From positions 11,783-75,782 of the forward strand of contig DDWQ01000019.1 in NCBI GenBank assembly GCA_002345745.1: a DNA stretch of 64,000 bases, in the 5' to 3' direction. A model generated the notes under the pieces. The model saw only the letters and a program-made list of their open reading frames with translations, did not search any database and was not told where the DNA came from. The DNA comes from Candidatus Moranbacteria bacterium UBA2282 (lineage in GTDB: Bacteria > Patescibacteriota > Minisyncoccia > Moranbacterales > UBA2206). A program made the translations under genes and the position numbers. Below are positions 51,955 to 59,464 of this stretch, piece by piece; positions within the stretch are counted from its first letter, which is position 1, and each line of letters opens with the position of its first letter.

Positions 51955-52225
51955 AGCCGTTGTGCGGAATCGAACCGCAGACCTCATCCCTCATTTACAC
52001 CTTCATTTTTTAATTACCAATATGTATTGTGAAGGATTAGACTGTATATTGAGCATATCCATTATAGACTTAGCTCCCCTTGTCAGTCGTTCGGGCGTCC
52101 TATGAACGCCACGGTCTGAACCTCATACAGGCCTTTAACCGTAATTCGGGATTCGTCACTCAGTTTCCTGCGTGATGGGCAATAAATTTACCAAGGATGT
52201 GCTCTACCAACTGAGCTACAACGGC
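51955..52225 (-). tRNA. tRNA-Thr (anticodon GGT), interrupted by a 198-base intron
   Basis: The joined exons (52225-52190 and 51991-51955) make a complete cloverleaf. The acceptor is GCCGTTG/CAACGGC, D arm GCTC..GAGC, anticodon stem CATCC/GGATG with loop TTGGTAG, and T arm TGCGG-TTCGATT-CCGCA. The intron follows anticodon base U36. CCA is not encoded. Confidence 0.9.
51992..52189 (-). ncRNA. Group I intron in tRNA-Thr(GGU) anticodon loop
   Basis: The 198-base intron begins after the GGT anticodon. P1 is GGTAA/TTGCC, with the splice-site U pairing G. The R-element GGTTCAGACC and the S-like AAGTCTA pair as P7 (AGAC/GTCT). GGCGT-TCATAGG-ACGCC between them is P8. The intron ends in G, 37 bases from the tRNA 3' end. 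No ORF is inside. Confidence 0.78.
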
Positions 52226-52806
52226 AACATATTTACTAAAACATTCCTTAGTTTGGTGTTGTGATAATAAATATTAACAACTCCATATTTATTTTTCTCT
52301 TTGCATGTTCCAGTCTTATTAGACTGAGTTATTGTAACAGTTTTATAAAATTGACTTGCTTCTATGTTCAATTCTTTAATCCAGTATTTTCTAGCTTCTT
52401 CTGGATCAATATCATTGAAAACTTGCAAAGAAAATTTCATATCACATCTATCAACTCCCAAAATCTTGACTAAAAACTCAATAAACTTATTAATTAAACC
52501 AGCATCGGTATTAGCAAGTTTAACAGAATTTTTATTTTTTTTATTTCCTTCTCCCCAGTACAGACCAAGTCCAAATCCTTTTAATTCAGCCAAATACAAA
52601 CTATCTGGATTTTTAATTTTAAATGGATCTCCATTTGGATTATTTTTCAAATAAATAGCCTCACTGATGGATCTTTTTTTGAAACCATACTTTTTCATCC
52701 AATAATTGATTCCATTCTCACTTTTATCTAAAAGCCTAGCGATATCGGAAATCGACTTGTTTTCTTTGAAATAATATTTGAATAATTTTTCTTTATCTGT
52801 ATTCAT
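52216..52806 (-). CDS. HTH and LAGLIDADG-like homing-endonuclease-like protein
   Basis: The 196-residue protein starts with a resolvase-type helix-turn-helix (KSISDIARLLDKSENGINYWMKKY). The next domain has a LAGLIDADG-like helix (AELKGFGLGLYWGEG), then NTDAGLINKFIEFLVKILGV and EARKYWIKELNI, like homing endonuclease families. It ends within the first ten bases of the intron-containing tRNA-Thr gene. It may target or have brought in the intron, or be an unrelated DNA-binding protein. Its promoter implies a leaderless mRNA. Confidence 0.65.
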   Translation of the reverse strand: MNTDKEKLFKYYFKENKSISDIARLLDKSENGINYWMKKYGFKKRSISEAIYLKNNPNGDPFKIKNPDSLYLAELKGFGLGLYWGEGNKKNKNSVKLANTDAGLINKFIEFLVKILGVDRCDMKFSLQVFNDIDPEEARKYWIKELNIEASQFYKTVTITQSNKTGTCKEKNKYGVVNIYYHNTKLRNVLVNMLPL

Positions 52807-52812
52807 ACTTAT

Positions 52813-52841
52813 ATTTTACAATAATAGTGACCAGTGGTCAA
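52813..52841 (-). promoter_or_regulatory. Promoter of the homing-endonuclease-like gene; leaderless
   Basis: TTGACC (52836-52841) and TAAAAT (52813-52818) are 17 bases apart on the minus strand. The ATG at 52806 is 7 bases after the -10. AGTGG-TCAA-CCACT spans the -35 and may be an operator. Confidence 0.7.
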
Positions 52842-52890
52842 CCACTTCCTGTTGAAGATATAAGTCTACTATTAATTTTTAATGAACTTT

Positions 52891-52977
52891 TGTGGGCAAG
52901 GAGGGATTCGAACCCCCGTAAGCCGAAGCTGACAGATTTACAGTCTGTTGTAATTGACCGCTCTACCACTTGCCCAC
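52891..52977 (-). tRNA. tRNA-Tyr (anticodon GTA)
   Basis: The 87-base gene has acceptor GTGGGCA/TGCCCAC, anticodon stem ACAGA/TCTGT with loop CTGTAAA, a long variable arm (CAGCTTCGGCTTAC) and TTCGAAT T loop. CCA is not encoded. Confidence 0.93.
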
Positions 52978-52996
52978 CTTTTTTCAATCGTGCGTG

Positions 52997-53068
52997 AGCC
53001 GCCCATCAGAGTTGAACTGATAACCTACTGTTTACAAAACAGTTGCTCTGCCATTGAGCTAGGGCGGC
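52997..53068 (-). tRNA. tRNA-Thr (anticodon TGT)
   Basis: The 72-base gene has acceptor GCCGCCC/GGGCGGC, anticodon stem ACTGT/ACAGT with loop TTTGTAA, and T arm ATCAG-TTCAACT-CTGAT. No intron is present, unlike the GGT isoacceptor nearby. CCA is not encoded. Confidence 0.95.
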
Positions 53069-53076
53069 GTAATATT

Positions 53077-53838
53077 CTATCTTCTGCGTATAACCTCTTC
53101 CAACCTTTTCATTCTATATTTAACATTTCTATTTTTCGGATCTAATTTCAAAACTTGTTTAAAACATTCTTTAGCATCATTTATACTATCAATCTCCATA
53201 TAATATTCTCCTAATCTTTCATAAGCTTCAATGTCTTTTGGATTTGCTGCAATTCTTTCAATTAGCAAGCCCTCAAGTCTATCTTTCATTTCTGTGCGTG
53301 ATTGCGGGGTCACCACTCTGTCGCTTACTGTTGGTCTAAAAATTCGCTCATCGCTGGATAATATGTCTTTCTTTCTTGATTTATCTTCTTCAATTTTATC
53401 TGGAGAAACTGACTTTTTAAACTTCTGAAAATACCCAACCTTTTTTTCTGGTTGATAGTTTATTACCTTATTTATTATATCATCTTTTTCAATATTTTCT
53501 ATTTCCGATTGACTAGAAATATCATTCTTATTTTTTCTAATTAAATCACTCATCTGCTTTGACTTGCTTTCGAGTTTAAAAAATATCATTCTAAATATTC
53601 CTAACAGACCCTCCAAAATGACTAACAAAAAATGTTTTATATCTCGCCATCCTAAATTTTTTATTCTAATAATAATTCTTCGAAAAAATCCAGCCTCAGC
53701 CAGCAGATCAATTTTTTCTTGCGCTAATATTTCTTCATCATCCAAATTAACAATCTGTGCTGATTTTTTCATAAAAAAAACCACAATCCCTACGAGACTC
53801 AAAATCACTAATATTGGTGGCACTATTTGATATAACAT
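53077..53838 (-). CDS. TPR-containing membrane protein
   Basis: The 253-residue protein has an N-terminal membrane helix (YQIVPPILVILSLVGIVVFF). A second hydrophobic stretch (HFLLVILEGLLGIFRMIFF) and a charged linker follow. Two TPR-like helices lie near the C-terminus (IEAYERLGEYYMEIDSINDAKECFKQVLKLDPKNR). It lies between ricT and the tRNA-Thr/Tyr pair, 4 bases after ricT. It probably holds other proteins near the membrane; no precise role is known. Confidence 0.8.
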   Translation of the reverse strand: MLYQIVPPILVILSLVGIVVFFMKKSAQIVNLDDEEILAQEKIDLLAEAGFFRRIIIRIKNLGWRDIKHFLLVILEGLLGIFRMIFFKLESKSKQMSDLIRKNKNDISSQSEIENIEKDDIINKVINYQPEKKVGYFQKFKKSVSPDKIEEDKSRKKDILSSDERIFRPTVSDRVVTPQSRTEMKDRLEGLLIERIAANPKDIEAYERLGEYYMEIDSINDAKECFKQVLKLDPKNRNVKYRMKRLEEVIRRR

Positions 53839-53842
53839 AAGC

Positions 53843-54634
53843 CTATTTTATTTCTTCTTTTTTTACTAATATATACTTTCCCGATTCCAGTTTTATTTTT
53901 ATGTCCTGCGTAATTGCATTTACCTCAATTACAAATCCCCGTCCTTCCGAAGTGTTCACTGTACTATGAAGCTCTGGCATTCCAATTAGCATTTCTCTGT
54001 ATTGTTGTGCTTCATAGACTAAACAACACATCAATCTTCCACACATTCCTGAAATCCGCTCTGTGCCTCGGTGAGCAATTTGCTGAACTCTAGCCATATC
54101 AGTAGTGATACTTTGCATATTACCACCATTTCTAACACAACAAAATTCACGCCCACATATTCCATATCCACCAATTTTTCTCGCTTCATCACGAGATCCC
54201 ATTTGTTGCATTCGAACTGATTTCTTAAATGTTTTGGATAAATTTTTTACCAGATCCCTAAAATCCACACGACCATCGGCGGTGAAGGCAAAAATTATCT
54301 GTCGCCCATCCAGACTAAGCCGTCCATCAATCAACTTCATTTCCAATCCCAAATCTTTAATTTCCTGATGACAAATAGCTACGCATTCTTTCTTTTTGCC
54401 CTCATATTCATTGAAAACTTCACTGTCTCTTCCAGTTGCCACCCGCAGAATCTTTTCTTGTGGCTCCTCCTCTGTTTTCAAATCAACATCTTCCACAATT
54501 CCAATTTCGTTAGAATATTCTGTGGCGACAATAACCTTATCGCCTTTCGCCAATTCATAATCACTCGAATATAATTTGGGATTTTCCCATGAATATAAGC
54601 TAACTAAAACTTTATGCATTTTTTTATATTTCAA
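53843..54634 (-). CDS. PSP1-domain protein, RicT/YaaT-like
   Basis: The 263-residue protein has the PSP1 C-terminal domain with the paired cysteine blocks GGYGICGREFCC and GMCGRLMCCLVYE. VATEYSNEIGIVEDVD and FTADGRVDFRDLVKNLSKTFK are family blocks. In Bacillus subtilis RicT is part of a Y-complex that affects RNA processing and carries iron-sulfur clusters. It is placed after tsf on the same strand, overlapping by 11 bases. Confidence 0.93.
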   Translation of the reverse strand: MKYKKMHKVLVSLYSWENPKLYSSDYELAKGDKVIVATEYSNEIGIVEDVDLKTEEEPQEKILRVATGRDSEVFNEYEGKKKECVAICHQEIKDLGLEMKLIDGRLSLDGRQIIFAFTADGRVDFRDLVKNLSKTFKKSVRMQQMGSRDEARKIGGYGICGREFCCVRNGGNMQSITTDMARVQQIAHRGTERISGMCGRLMCCLVYEAQQYREMLIGMPELHSTVNTSEGRGFVIEVNAITQDIKIKLESGKYILVKKEEIK

Positions 54635-55208
54635 AACGTGAAAATTCCCCCACCTGAATATTTTCTCCCATTTTACTTATATTTTCGGTAATTAACTCTC
54701 CAATAGTAGCATCTGGATTTTTGATAAAAGGTTGAGTCAAAAGTGCATTCTCCTCTCGAAATTTCTTTTCCTTGCCTTCAAGAATATTTTTCATAATATT
54801 CTCCGGCTTATTTTCTTGCGCTAACTGTGCCGTCCAAATTTCTCTTTCTTTTTCTATGATTTCTGCAGGAACATCTTCTGGTTTCAAATATTTTGGATTA
54901 GACGCTGTAACGTGCATCGCAATATCTTGAGCTAAAGATTTGAAATCTTCATTCATTCCTACGAAATCTGTTTCGCAAAGCAGTTTGACCATAGCGCCAA
55001 CGCGACTATTTGAATGAACGTATGCTGCCACTACGCCCTCGCCAGCAATTCTGTCTGATTTTTTAATAGCTTTTTCCTGACCTCTTTTTCGTAAAATTTC
55101 AATCGCTTTTTCCGCATCACCAGAAGCCGCATCCAAAGCTTTTTTAACTTCCACGATTCCAGCACCAGTTCTCTCGCGTAAATTTTTTATTTGTTCTAAT
55201 GTGCTCAT
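54624..55208 (-). CDS. tsf: Translation elongation factor Ts
   Basis: The 194-residue factor exchanges GDP for GTP on EF-Tu. It has LEQIKNLRERTGAGIVEVKKALDAASGDAEKAIEILRKRG (UBA-like N-terminal domain) and RVGAMVKLLCETDFVGMNEDF. It is short compared with Escherichia coli (283) and lacks part of the dimerisation domain, like other reduced bacteria. It follows rpsB by 62 bases. Confidence 0.96.
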   Translation of the reverse strand: MSTLEQIKNLRERTGAGIVEVKKALDAASGDAEKAIEILRKRGQEKAIKKSDRIAGEGVVAAYVHSNSRVGAMVKLLCETDFVGMNEDFKSLAQDIAMHVTASNPKYLKPEDVPAEIIEKEREIWTAQLAQENKPENIMKNILEGKEKKFREENALLTQPFIKNPDATIGELITENISKMGENIQVGEFSRFEI

Positions 55209-55269
55209 TTATCTACAAGTTGCTGCGAGTAGCTAGAGATTAGCATCTCACACCAATTCTTTAATTATT

Positions 55270-56121
55270 TTATTTAGTATTTTCTATTTTCACAGCATCT
55301 GATGCAGAATTTTTAATTACCTTAGCTTTTTCTTTTCCAGTTAGAATTGCCTTCGTAATATATGCAATCATCAAGCGAAGTGACGAAACAGCATCTTCAT
55401 TAGCTGGGATCGGATAATCAATATTAGCTGGATTAACATTTGTATCTGTTAACGCAATAATTGGGATATTTCTTTTTATTGCTTCTTTAATAGCCAGATC
55501 ATCTTCAATCACGCCAGTTACAAAAATTGCAGCGGGCAATGTCATCATATTTTTTATACCACCCATTCGGCGTTCCAATCGCTCCAATTCTTCAGCTATT
55601 TTCATTTGCTCAAATTTTGTGTATTTGTCATACTCGCCTTTTTTCATTTTTGCTTCTCCATCACGCAAAAATCTAGTTCGAGCTGATATAACACTAAAAT
55701 TAGTAAATGTTCCACCCAGCCATCTGTCAATCACAAAAGAAGAATCACATCTTCTCGCTGCTGATTCGATTAATTTCTTAACTTGTTTTTTTGTTCCTAC
55801 AAAAAGAATTTCTTTTCCTTCTTGTGCAAGCTTTTCAATAAATTTAGTTGCTTCTTCTACCTTAGCAACAGTTTGTTGTAAATCAATAATGCTAACACCA
55901 TTTCTAGTGCCAAAAACATATTCATCCATTTTTGGATTTTTTCTTGATTTTTGATGTCCAAAATGAACACCCGCTTTAAGCATTGTGTTCATATCAATTG
56001 ATAATTTAGCAAAGTCAAAATCAGCGAAATAATCTTCGCGTTCTTTTGTTTGCTTTGTTATCGGCAATTCTGAAACTGTTTCATCCACAGCCGTTTCCGC
56101 TGCTTTTTTTTCCTCTGTCAT
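55270..56121 (-). CDS. rpsB: 30S ribosomal protein S2
   Basis: The 283-residue protein has MLKAGVHFGHQKSRKNPKMDEYVFG, VGTKKQVKKLIESAARRC, RWLGGTFTNFSVI, RLERRMGGIKNMMTLP and ALTDTNVNPANIDYPIPANEDA. An N-terminal ~30-residue charged extension precedes the core. It leads the rpsB-tsf operon. A structured leader and a consensus promoter lie upstream. Confidence 0.97.
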   Translation of the reverse strand: MTEEKKAAETAVDETVSELPITKQTKEREDYFADFDFAKLSIDMNTMLKAGVHFGHQKSRKNPKMDEYVFGTRNGVSIIDLQQTVAKVEEATKFIEKLAQEGKEILFVGTKKQVKKLIESAARRCDSSFVIDRWLGGTFTNFSVISARTRFLRDGEAKMKKGEYDKYTKFEQMKIAEELERLERRMGGIKNMMTLPAAIFVTGVIEDDLAIKEAIKRNIPIIALTDTNVNPANIDYPIPANEDAVSSLRLMIAYITKAILTGKEKAKVIKNSASDAVKIENTK

Positions 56122-56152
56122 TTATTTGTTCCTTAATTTATTATTCCCATCC

Positions 56153-56256
56153 CGTTAATCAGGATTAGGACCGCTACTTTTTGCTTGCCCCGTGGTCGAT
56201 TATAATGAGACTTTACGGGGCTTGTCCCGTGTTCAGCCTTGGCTGATTTTACGGGA
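56153..56256 (-). promoter_or_regulatory. Structured leader of rpsB
   Basis: The rpsB leader is about 210 bases long. GCCCCGTGG..TTTACGGGGC (56187-56221) and TCCCGTGTTCAGCC-TT-GGCTGATTTTACGGGA (56225-56256) are two hairpins on the minus strand. Leaders of S2 operons in other bacteria bind S2 for autoregulation; this may be an analogue. Confidence 0.55.
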
Positions 56257-56336
56257 TTTTTTGGCCTTTATTTCCTTTCATCAAAATGAGAAAGGACAGG
56301 AATAGACCCAAAAAGTATGTGTTTTTATACTTAAAT

Positions 56337-56365
56337 AGTATATCAGCCAGCCAGCCCCTTGTCAA
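56337..56365 (-). promoter_or_regulatory. rpsB promoter, divergent to rpmE
   Basis: TTGACA (56360-56365) and TATACT (56337-56342) are 17 bases apart on the minus strand. On the plus strand an overlapping -35 TTGTCA (56359-56364) with TAGATT (56382-56387) serves rpmE. Confidence 0.8.
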
Positions 56366-56451
56366 TTCCCCTCGGATATGATAGATTATTTAGGTAAGAA
56401 AATCTAAAAATATAATTCGTAGATTCGCAAGTTTCGAATCGGTATAAACAT

Positions 56452-56706
56452 ATGAAAAAGAAGATACATCCAGCTTACCATGATAACGCAAAGATAACTT
56501 GTGCTTGTGGACATATTACTGAAACAGGCTCATCAGTAGAAAATATGAAAGTTGACATATGCTCAGCTTGTCATCCATTCTACACCGGCAAGAAAAAGAC
56601 ACTTGATACAACTGGTCGCGTAGATAGATTCAAAAAACTAACTGAAAAATCAGCTGCCAAAAAAACAACAGCTAAAGCAGCTAGAGTTTCCAAAAACAAG
56701 AAATAA
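56452..56706 (+). CDS. rpmE: 50S ribosomal protein L31
   Basis: The 84-residue protein reads MKKKIHPAYHDNAKITCACG, then VDICSACHPFYTGKKK and DTTGRVDRFKK, the L31 core with CxCG..CxxC zinc ligands. A basic Lys/Ala-rich tail of ~20 residues is added at the C-terminus. The promoter overlaps that of rpsB; a terminator follows. Confidence 0.96.
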   Translation: MKKKIHPAYHDNAKITCACGHITETGSSVENMKVDICSACHPFYTGKKKTLDTTGRVDRFKKLTEKSAAKKTTAKAARVSKNKK

Positions 56707-56729
56707 TCCTACTTCAAGAAATATACTAA

Positions 56730-56753
56730 AAAAAGCTCCGCAAGGAGCTTTTT
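56730..56753 (+). terminator. Terminator of rpmE
   Basis: AAAAGCTCC-GCAA-GGAGCTTTT ends with T and also lies near the end of the convergent methyltransferase gene, so it may act in both directions. Confidence 0.85.
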
Positions 56754-56770
56754 ACTATTCGCCATTTTCT

Positions 56771-57676
56771 TTATCGCGAGAAAATTAATTCAGCCGTCAT
56801 TCCCTGCTTTCTCTTGCGATGTTTTATCGCTCCCAAAAAACGCGCTTCTTTTTCTCTGAAACCAACTGACTCAATTAAGTCTCGCCACTCTTCCATTGAT
56901 TTATACTGCAACGTCCAGGGCATATAGGTATTTTGCAAATTCATCAACCAGTCATTCAAAAAAAGAAATTTAATTCTATCTTCTCTAGTTAACTGCAAAA
57001 AATCAGCGGTTGCCTCTGACAATTCTAATTTGAATTCAGAAAGATTTTTTCTAACTTCAGTCAGATCGCAAATCGCATCAGGAAATGATTCTTCAAAAAC
57101 AATTAATTTCCCACTTGGATGCAATACTCGCTTGAGGTCGCTAAAAATATCTTGAACTGTCTGCTCATCATCCAAGTGATGCAAAACTAATTTAACAACA
57201 ACCAAATCAACTGAAGAATTCTCAACTTCTTCCAAATTTCTAAAAAAAATTATTCGCCCATCCAAATCTTCTAAATCTGGCTGACTTCTGGAATCAACCC
57301 CAATCAACTTTCTAATGTTATTATTCTTTTCAGCAATATTTTTTAAAAATGCCAATTTGCCACAACCAAAATCCAGTACAGTTTCCACTCCCAGCAACTC
57401 TTGTTTAATAATTTCCAGAAACATATCTCTTGGTTTTTGCAGATCTAAATTTGGATTTCGATATGCTTTTAATTTTTTTTGGTACAATTTATTTATCTCT
57501 CTGTTGGAAGTTAGGGTTGCAATCTCAGCAAAAAAATCTTCCACAAATTTTTCTGGATCAATAAGATTTTCATGATTGAAAGTCCAGTGCTTTTTAAGCA
57601 CTTCTAAAACATCCTTCGACTGCAAAAGCGACAAAGGATTTTCTATTGTTTTGATTTTTTGGCTATTTTTCAACAT
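56771..57676 (-). CDS. SAM-dependent methyltransferase, class I
   Basis: The 301-residue protein has an AdoMet motif I VLDFGCGKLAFL, an acidic motif II (IGVDSRSQPDL), and the post-motif LVVVKLVLHHLDD, LHPSGKLIVFEE. An N-terminal ~90 residues form a helical extension and the C-terminus is basic. The substrate cannot be deduced. It stands convergent to rpmE and divergent from prfA. Confidence 0.85.
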   Translation of the reverse strand: MLKNSQKIKTIENPLSLLQSKDVLEVLKKHWTFNHENLIDPEKFVEDFFAEIATLTSNREINKLYQKKLKAYRNPNLDLQKPRDMFLEIIKQELLGVETVLDFGCGKLAFLKNIAEKNNNIRKLIGVDSRSQPDLEDLDGRIIFFRNLEEVENSSVDLVVVKLVLHHLDDEQTVQDIFSDLKRVLHPSGKLIVFEESFPDAICDLTEVRKNLSEFKLELSEATADFLQLTREDRIKFLFLNDWLMNLQNTYMPWTLQYKSMEEWRDLIESVGFREKEARFLGAIKHRKRKQGMTAELIFSR

Positions 57677-57681
57677 TATCT

Positions 57682-57710
57682 TTGACTTTTTACCCTTAAC
57701 AAAGTATAAT
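57682..57710 (+). promoter_or_regulatory. Promoter of prfA
   Basis: TTGACT (57682-57687) and TATAAT (57705-57710) are 17 bases apart. The leader of ~55 bases has the palindrome at 57738-57761. Confidence 0.75.
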
Positions 57711-57737
57711 TCACTAGAGCTTGAAAGTAAATCATAT

Positions 57738-57761
57738 TAGACTTCTTACGCAAGAGGTCTA
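57738..57761. repeat. Palindrome AGACTTCTTACGCAAGAGGTCT before prfA
   Basis: It matches the arms of 34060-34094. AAGAGG in its right arm could be the only ribosome-binding-like sequence before the prfA start, though the distance is long. Confidence 0.65.
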
Positions 57762-57771
57762 TTAAAAAAAT

Positions 57772-58833
57772 ATGAACTCAATCGCAGAGGAGATTAAAAA
57801 AGAATACGCCGAAATAGAAGCTCAGTTGAATTCACCTGAGTTGCTTTCCGATATGACTGAAATGGCGCGAATTGGCAAACGGCAAGCTGAATTATCAGAA
57901 ACCATTCAGTGCATTAATGCTCTAGAAATCATCGAAAAAAATATGCATAATAATGCTGAAATCGTCAACACCGATGATGATGCGGAAATGAAACAGATGG
58001 CAATGGAAGAAAATATCATCCTGTCACAACAAAAGGAACACGCAGAAAAAAAACTAGAACTGCTTCTCATACCAAAAGATCCTAACGATGATAAAAATGT
58101 TATTGTAGAAATTCGTGCTGGAGCTGGCGGTGATGAATCAGCACTGTTCTCCGCTGAACTTTTTCGAATGTATTCTCGCTTTGCGGAAAAAAATAATTGG
58201 CGCGTGGGGCTGCTAAACTCAAGTGTGACTGGTGTCGGCGGATATAAAGAAGTTACTTTTGAAATTACTGGGGGTGGTGCCTATGGAAAAATGAAATTTG
58301 AATCTGGCGTGCATCGTGTGCAAAGAATTCCTGAAACTGAAAAAAATGGTCGCGTCCACACATCCACTTCCACTGTAGTGGTTTTGCCAGAAGCAGCAGA
58401 GATGGATTTCAAACTCAATGATCAGGACATTCGCGTCGACACATTTTGTTCTTCCGGTCCAGGTGGACAATCTGTCAACACAACCAAAAGTGCTATTCGC
58501 CTCACTCACATTCCTTCTGGTATGATTGTTTCCTGCCAAGATGAAAAATCACAAATCAAAAACAAGGACAAAGCTATGAAGGTTTTGCGTTCTAGGCTTT
58601 TGCAATTGGAAGAAGATAAGCGTGCTAAAGAATTGGGTGATGCTCGTCGCAGTCAAATTGGAACTGGCGATCGCAGTGAAAAAATTCGCACCTACAACTT
58701 TCCGCAAGACCGAATCACTGACCATCGTATCAAGCAGAACTGGAGCAATATTCATGGAGTCCTTGAGGGTAATCTTGACGATATTATCAATGCGCTTATT
58801 GAAGAGGATATTAAATTAAAAATGCAGAAATAA
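57772..58833 (+). CDS. prfA: Peptide chain release factor 1
   Basis: The 353-residue factor ends translation at UAA/UAG. It has GGDESALFSAELFRMYSRFAE, HRVQRIPETEKNGRVHTST (the RF1 P-x-T reading motif as PET), and SGPGGQSVNTTKSAIRLTHIPSG with the GGQ peptidyl-hydrolysis loop. The length is standard. It is plus-strand, preceded by a hairpin. Confidence 0.97.
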   Translation: MNSIAEEIKKEYAEIEAQLNSPELLSDMTEMARIGKRQAELSETIQCINALEIIEKNMHNNAEIVNTDDDAEMKQMAMEENIILSQQKEHAEKKLELLLIPKDPNDDKNVIVEIRAGAGGDESALFSAELFRMYSRFAEKNNWRVGLLNSSVTGVGGYKEVTFEITGGGAYGKMKFESGVHRVQRIPETEKNGRVHTSTSTVVVLPEAAEMDFKLNDQDIRVDTFCSSGPGGQSVNTTKSAIRLTHIPSGMIVSCQDEKSQIKNKDKAMKVLRSRLLQLEEDKRAKELGDARRSQIGTGDRSEKIRTYNFPQDRITDHRIKQNWSNIHGVLEGNLDDIINALIEEDIKLKMQK

Positions 58834-58877
58834 TTTAGTTGTCTAAAATACAACTACCAATAATACATTGAAATAGT

Positions 58878-59246
58878 TTATACTTTTATCCCTTGATTTA
58901 CTAATAATTCAGTTTTTTTCTTAGAACAATCTTCACACCTAAATTTAGGAGCTTCATCTTTAATTTTATCATAATTTAATGTTTTTACGATTCTATATCC
59001 TCTCGCAATTTTCCCGCAATCAGAACAATCTATGTTATCTTTAACCTCCCATTGGGTTGATAGAAGTTTTGATTTAAAAATAAAACTATCCACCCAGAAA
59101 AAAATTAAACCCCCAATAAGATTGGCAATCATTGTTGCGACCCACTTGTCCAGTGTTGATAACCAGATTAACGCTACAGCTAGAATAGGCGTGCTTAATT
59201 GCCATCTACACAAATACAGAAAGTATCTTTTAAAGTTTATTTTCAT
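58878..59246 (-). CDS. Small membrane protein with a zinc ribbon, unknown function
   Basis: The 122-residue protein has two hydrophobic helices in residues ~10-60 (LSTPILAVALIWLS, IANLIGGLIFFWVDSFIF) and a C-terminal zinc ribbon (CSDCGKIARGYRI..CEDCSKKK). The helical part resembles half of a GtrA-like protein. No function can be named. It lies between prfA and the first attC-like site. Confidence 0.65.
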   Translation of the reverse strand: MKINFKRYFLYLCRWQLSTPILAVALIWLSTLDKWVATMIANLIGGLIFFWVDSFIFKSKLLSTQWEVKDNIDCSDCGKIARGYRIVKTLNYDKIKDEAPKFRCEDCSKKKTELLVNQGIKV

Positions 59247-59274
59247 ATTAAGTTGAAAAAAAATGAATTATTTC

Positions 59275-59356
59275 GTCTAACGTTTAAGAATATCTGAAGT
59301 CCTGCACTTTGGTTTTTATGCACAAAACCTGAATATTCCTGCTTTCTTTGTTAATC
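59275..59356. repeat. attC-like site 1
   Basis: GTCTAAC (59275-59281) is followed by GAATAT, and ATATTC and GTTA(ATC) return at 59335-59356. The arrangement recalls the R''-L''/L'-R' boxes of integron attC sites. The R' box fits only partly. Its first 27 bases equal those at 63974-64000. Confidence 0.45.
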
Positions 59357-59402
59357 TCATTATACTCTAAATTACAGTAAAACGGAAAAGTGCGGGATTT
59401 GC

Positions 59403-59422
59403 CTGCCTGCCGGTAGGCAGGA
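59403..59422. repeat. CCTGCCTGCCGGTAGGCAGG palindromic repeat
   Basis: The same 20-base element is at 60658-60677. The reverse complement lies in valS at 4535-4552. The inverted core GCCTGCC-GG-TAGGCAGG makes a small hairpin. Confidence 0.9.
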
Positions 59423-59464
59423 ATGCCCAAAATCCAAAACTCCTTATTGATATTTTTATTTCGC

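Noticed and set aside
51955..52225. Reading the tRNA-Thr halves as two unrelated tRNA pseudogene fragments
   Set aside because: The two parts join into a perfect cloverleaf, and the insert has group I elements and a correct P1 at the junction.
53231..53428. Plus-strand frame opposite the TPR protein
   Set aside because: It is a shadow with no ribosome-binding site or domain.
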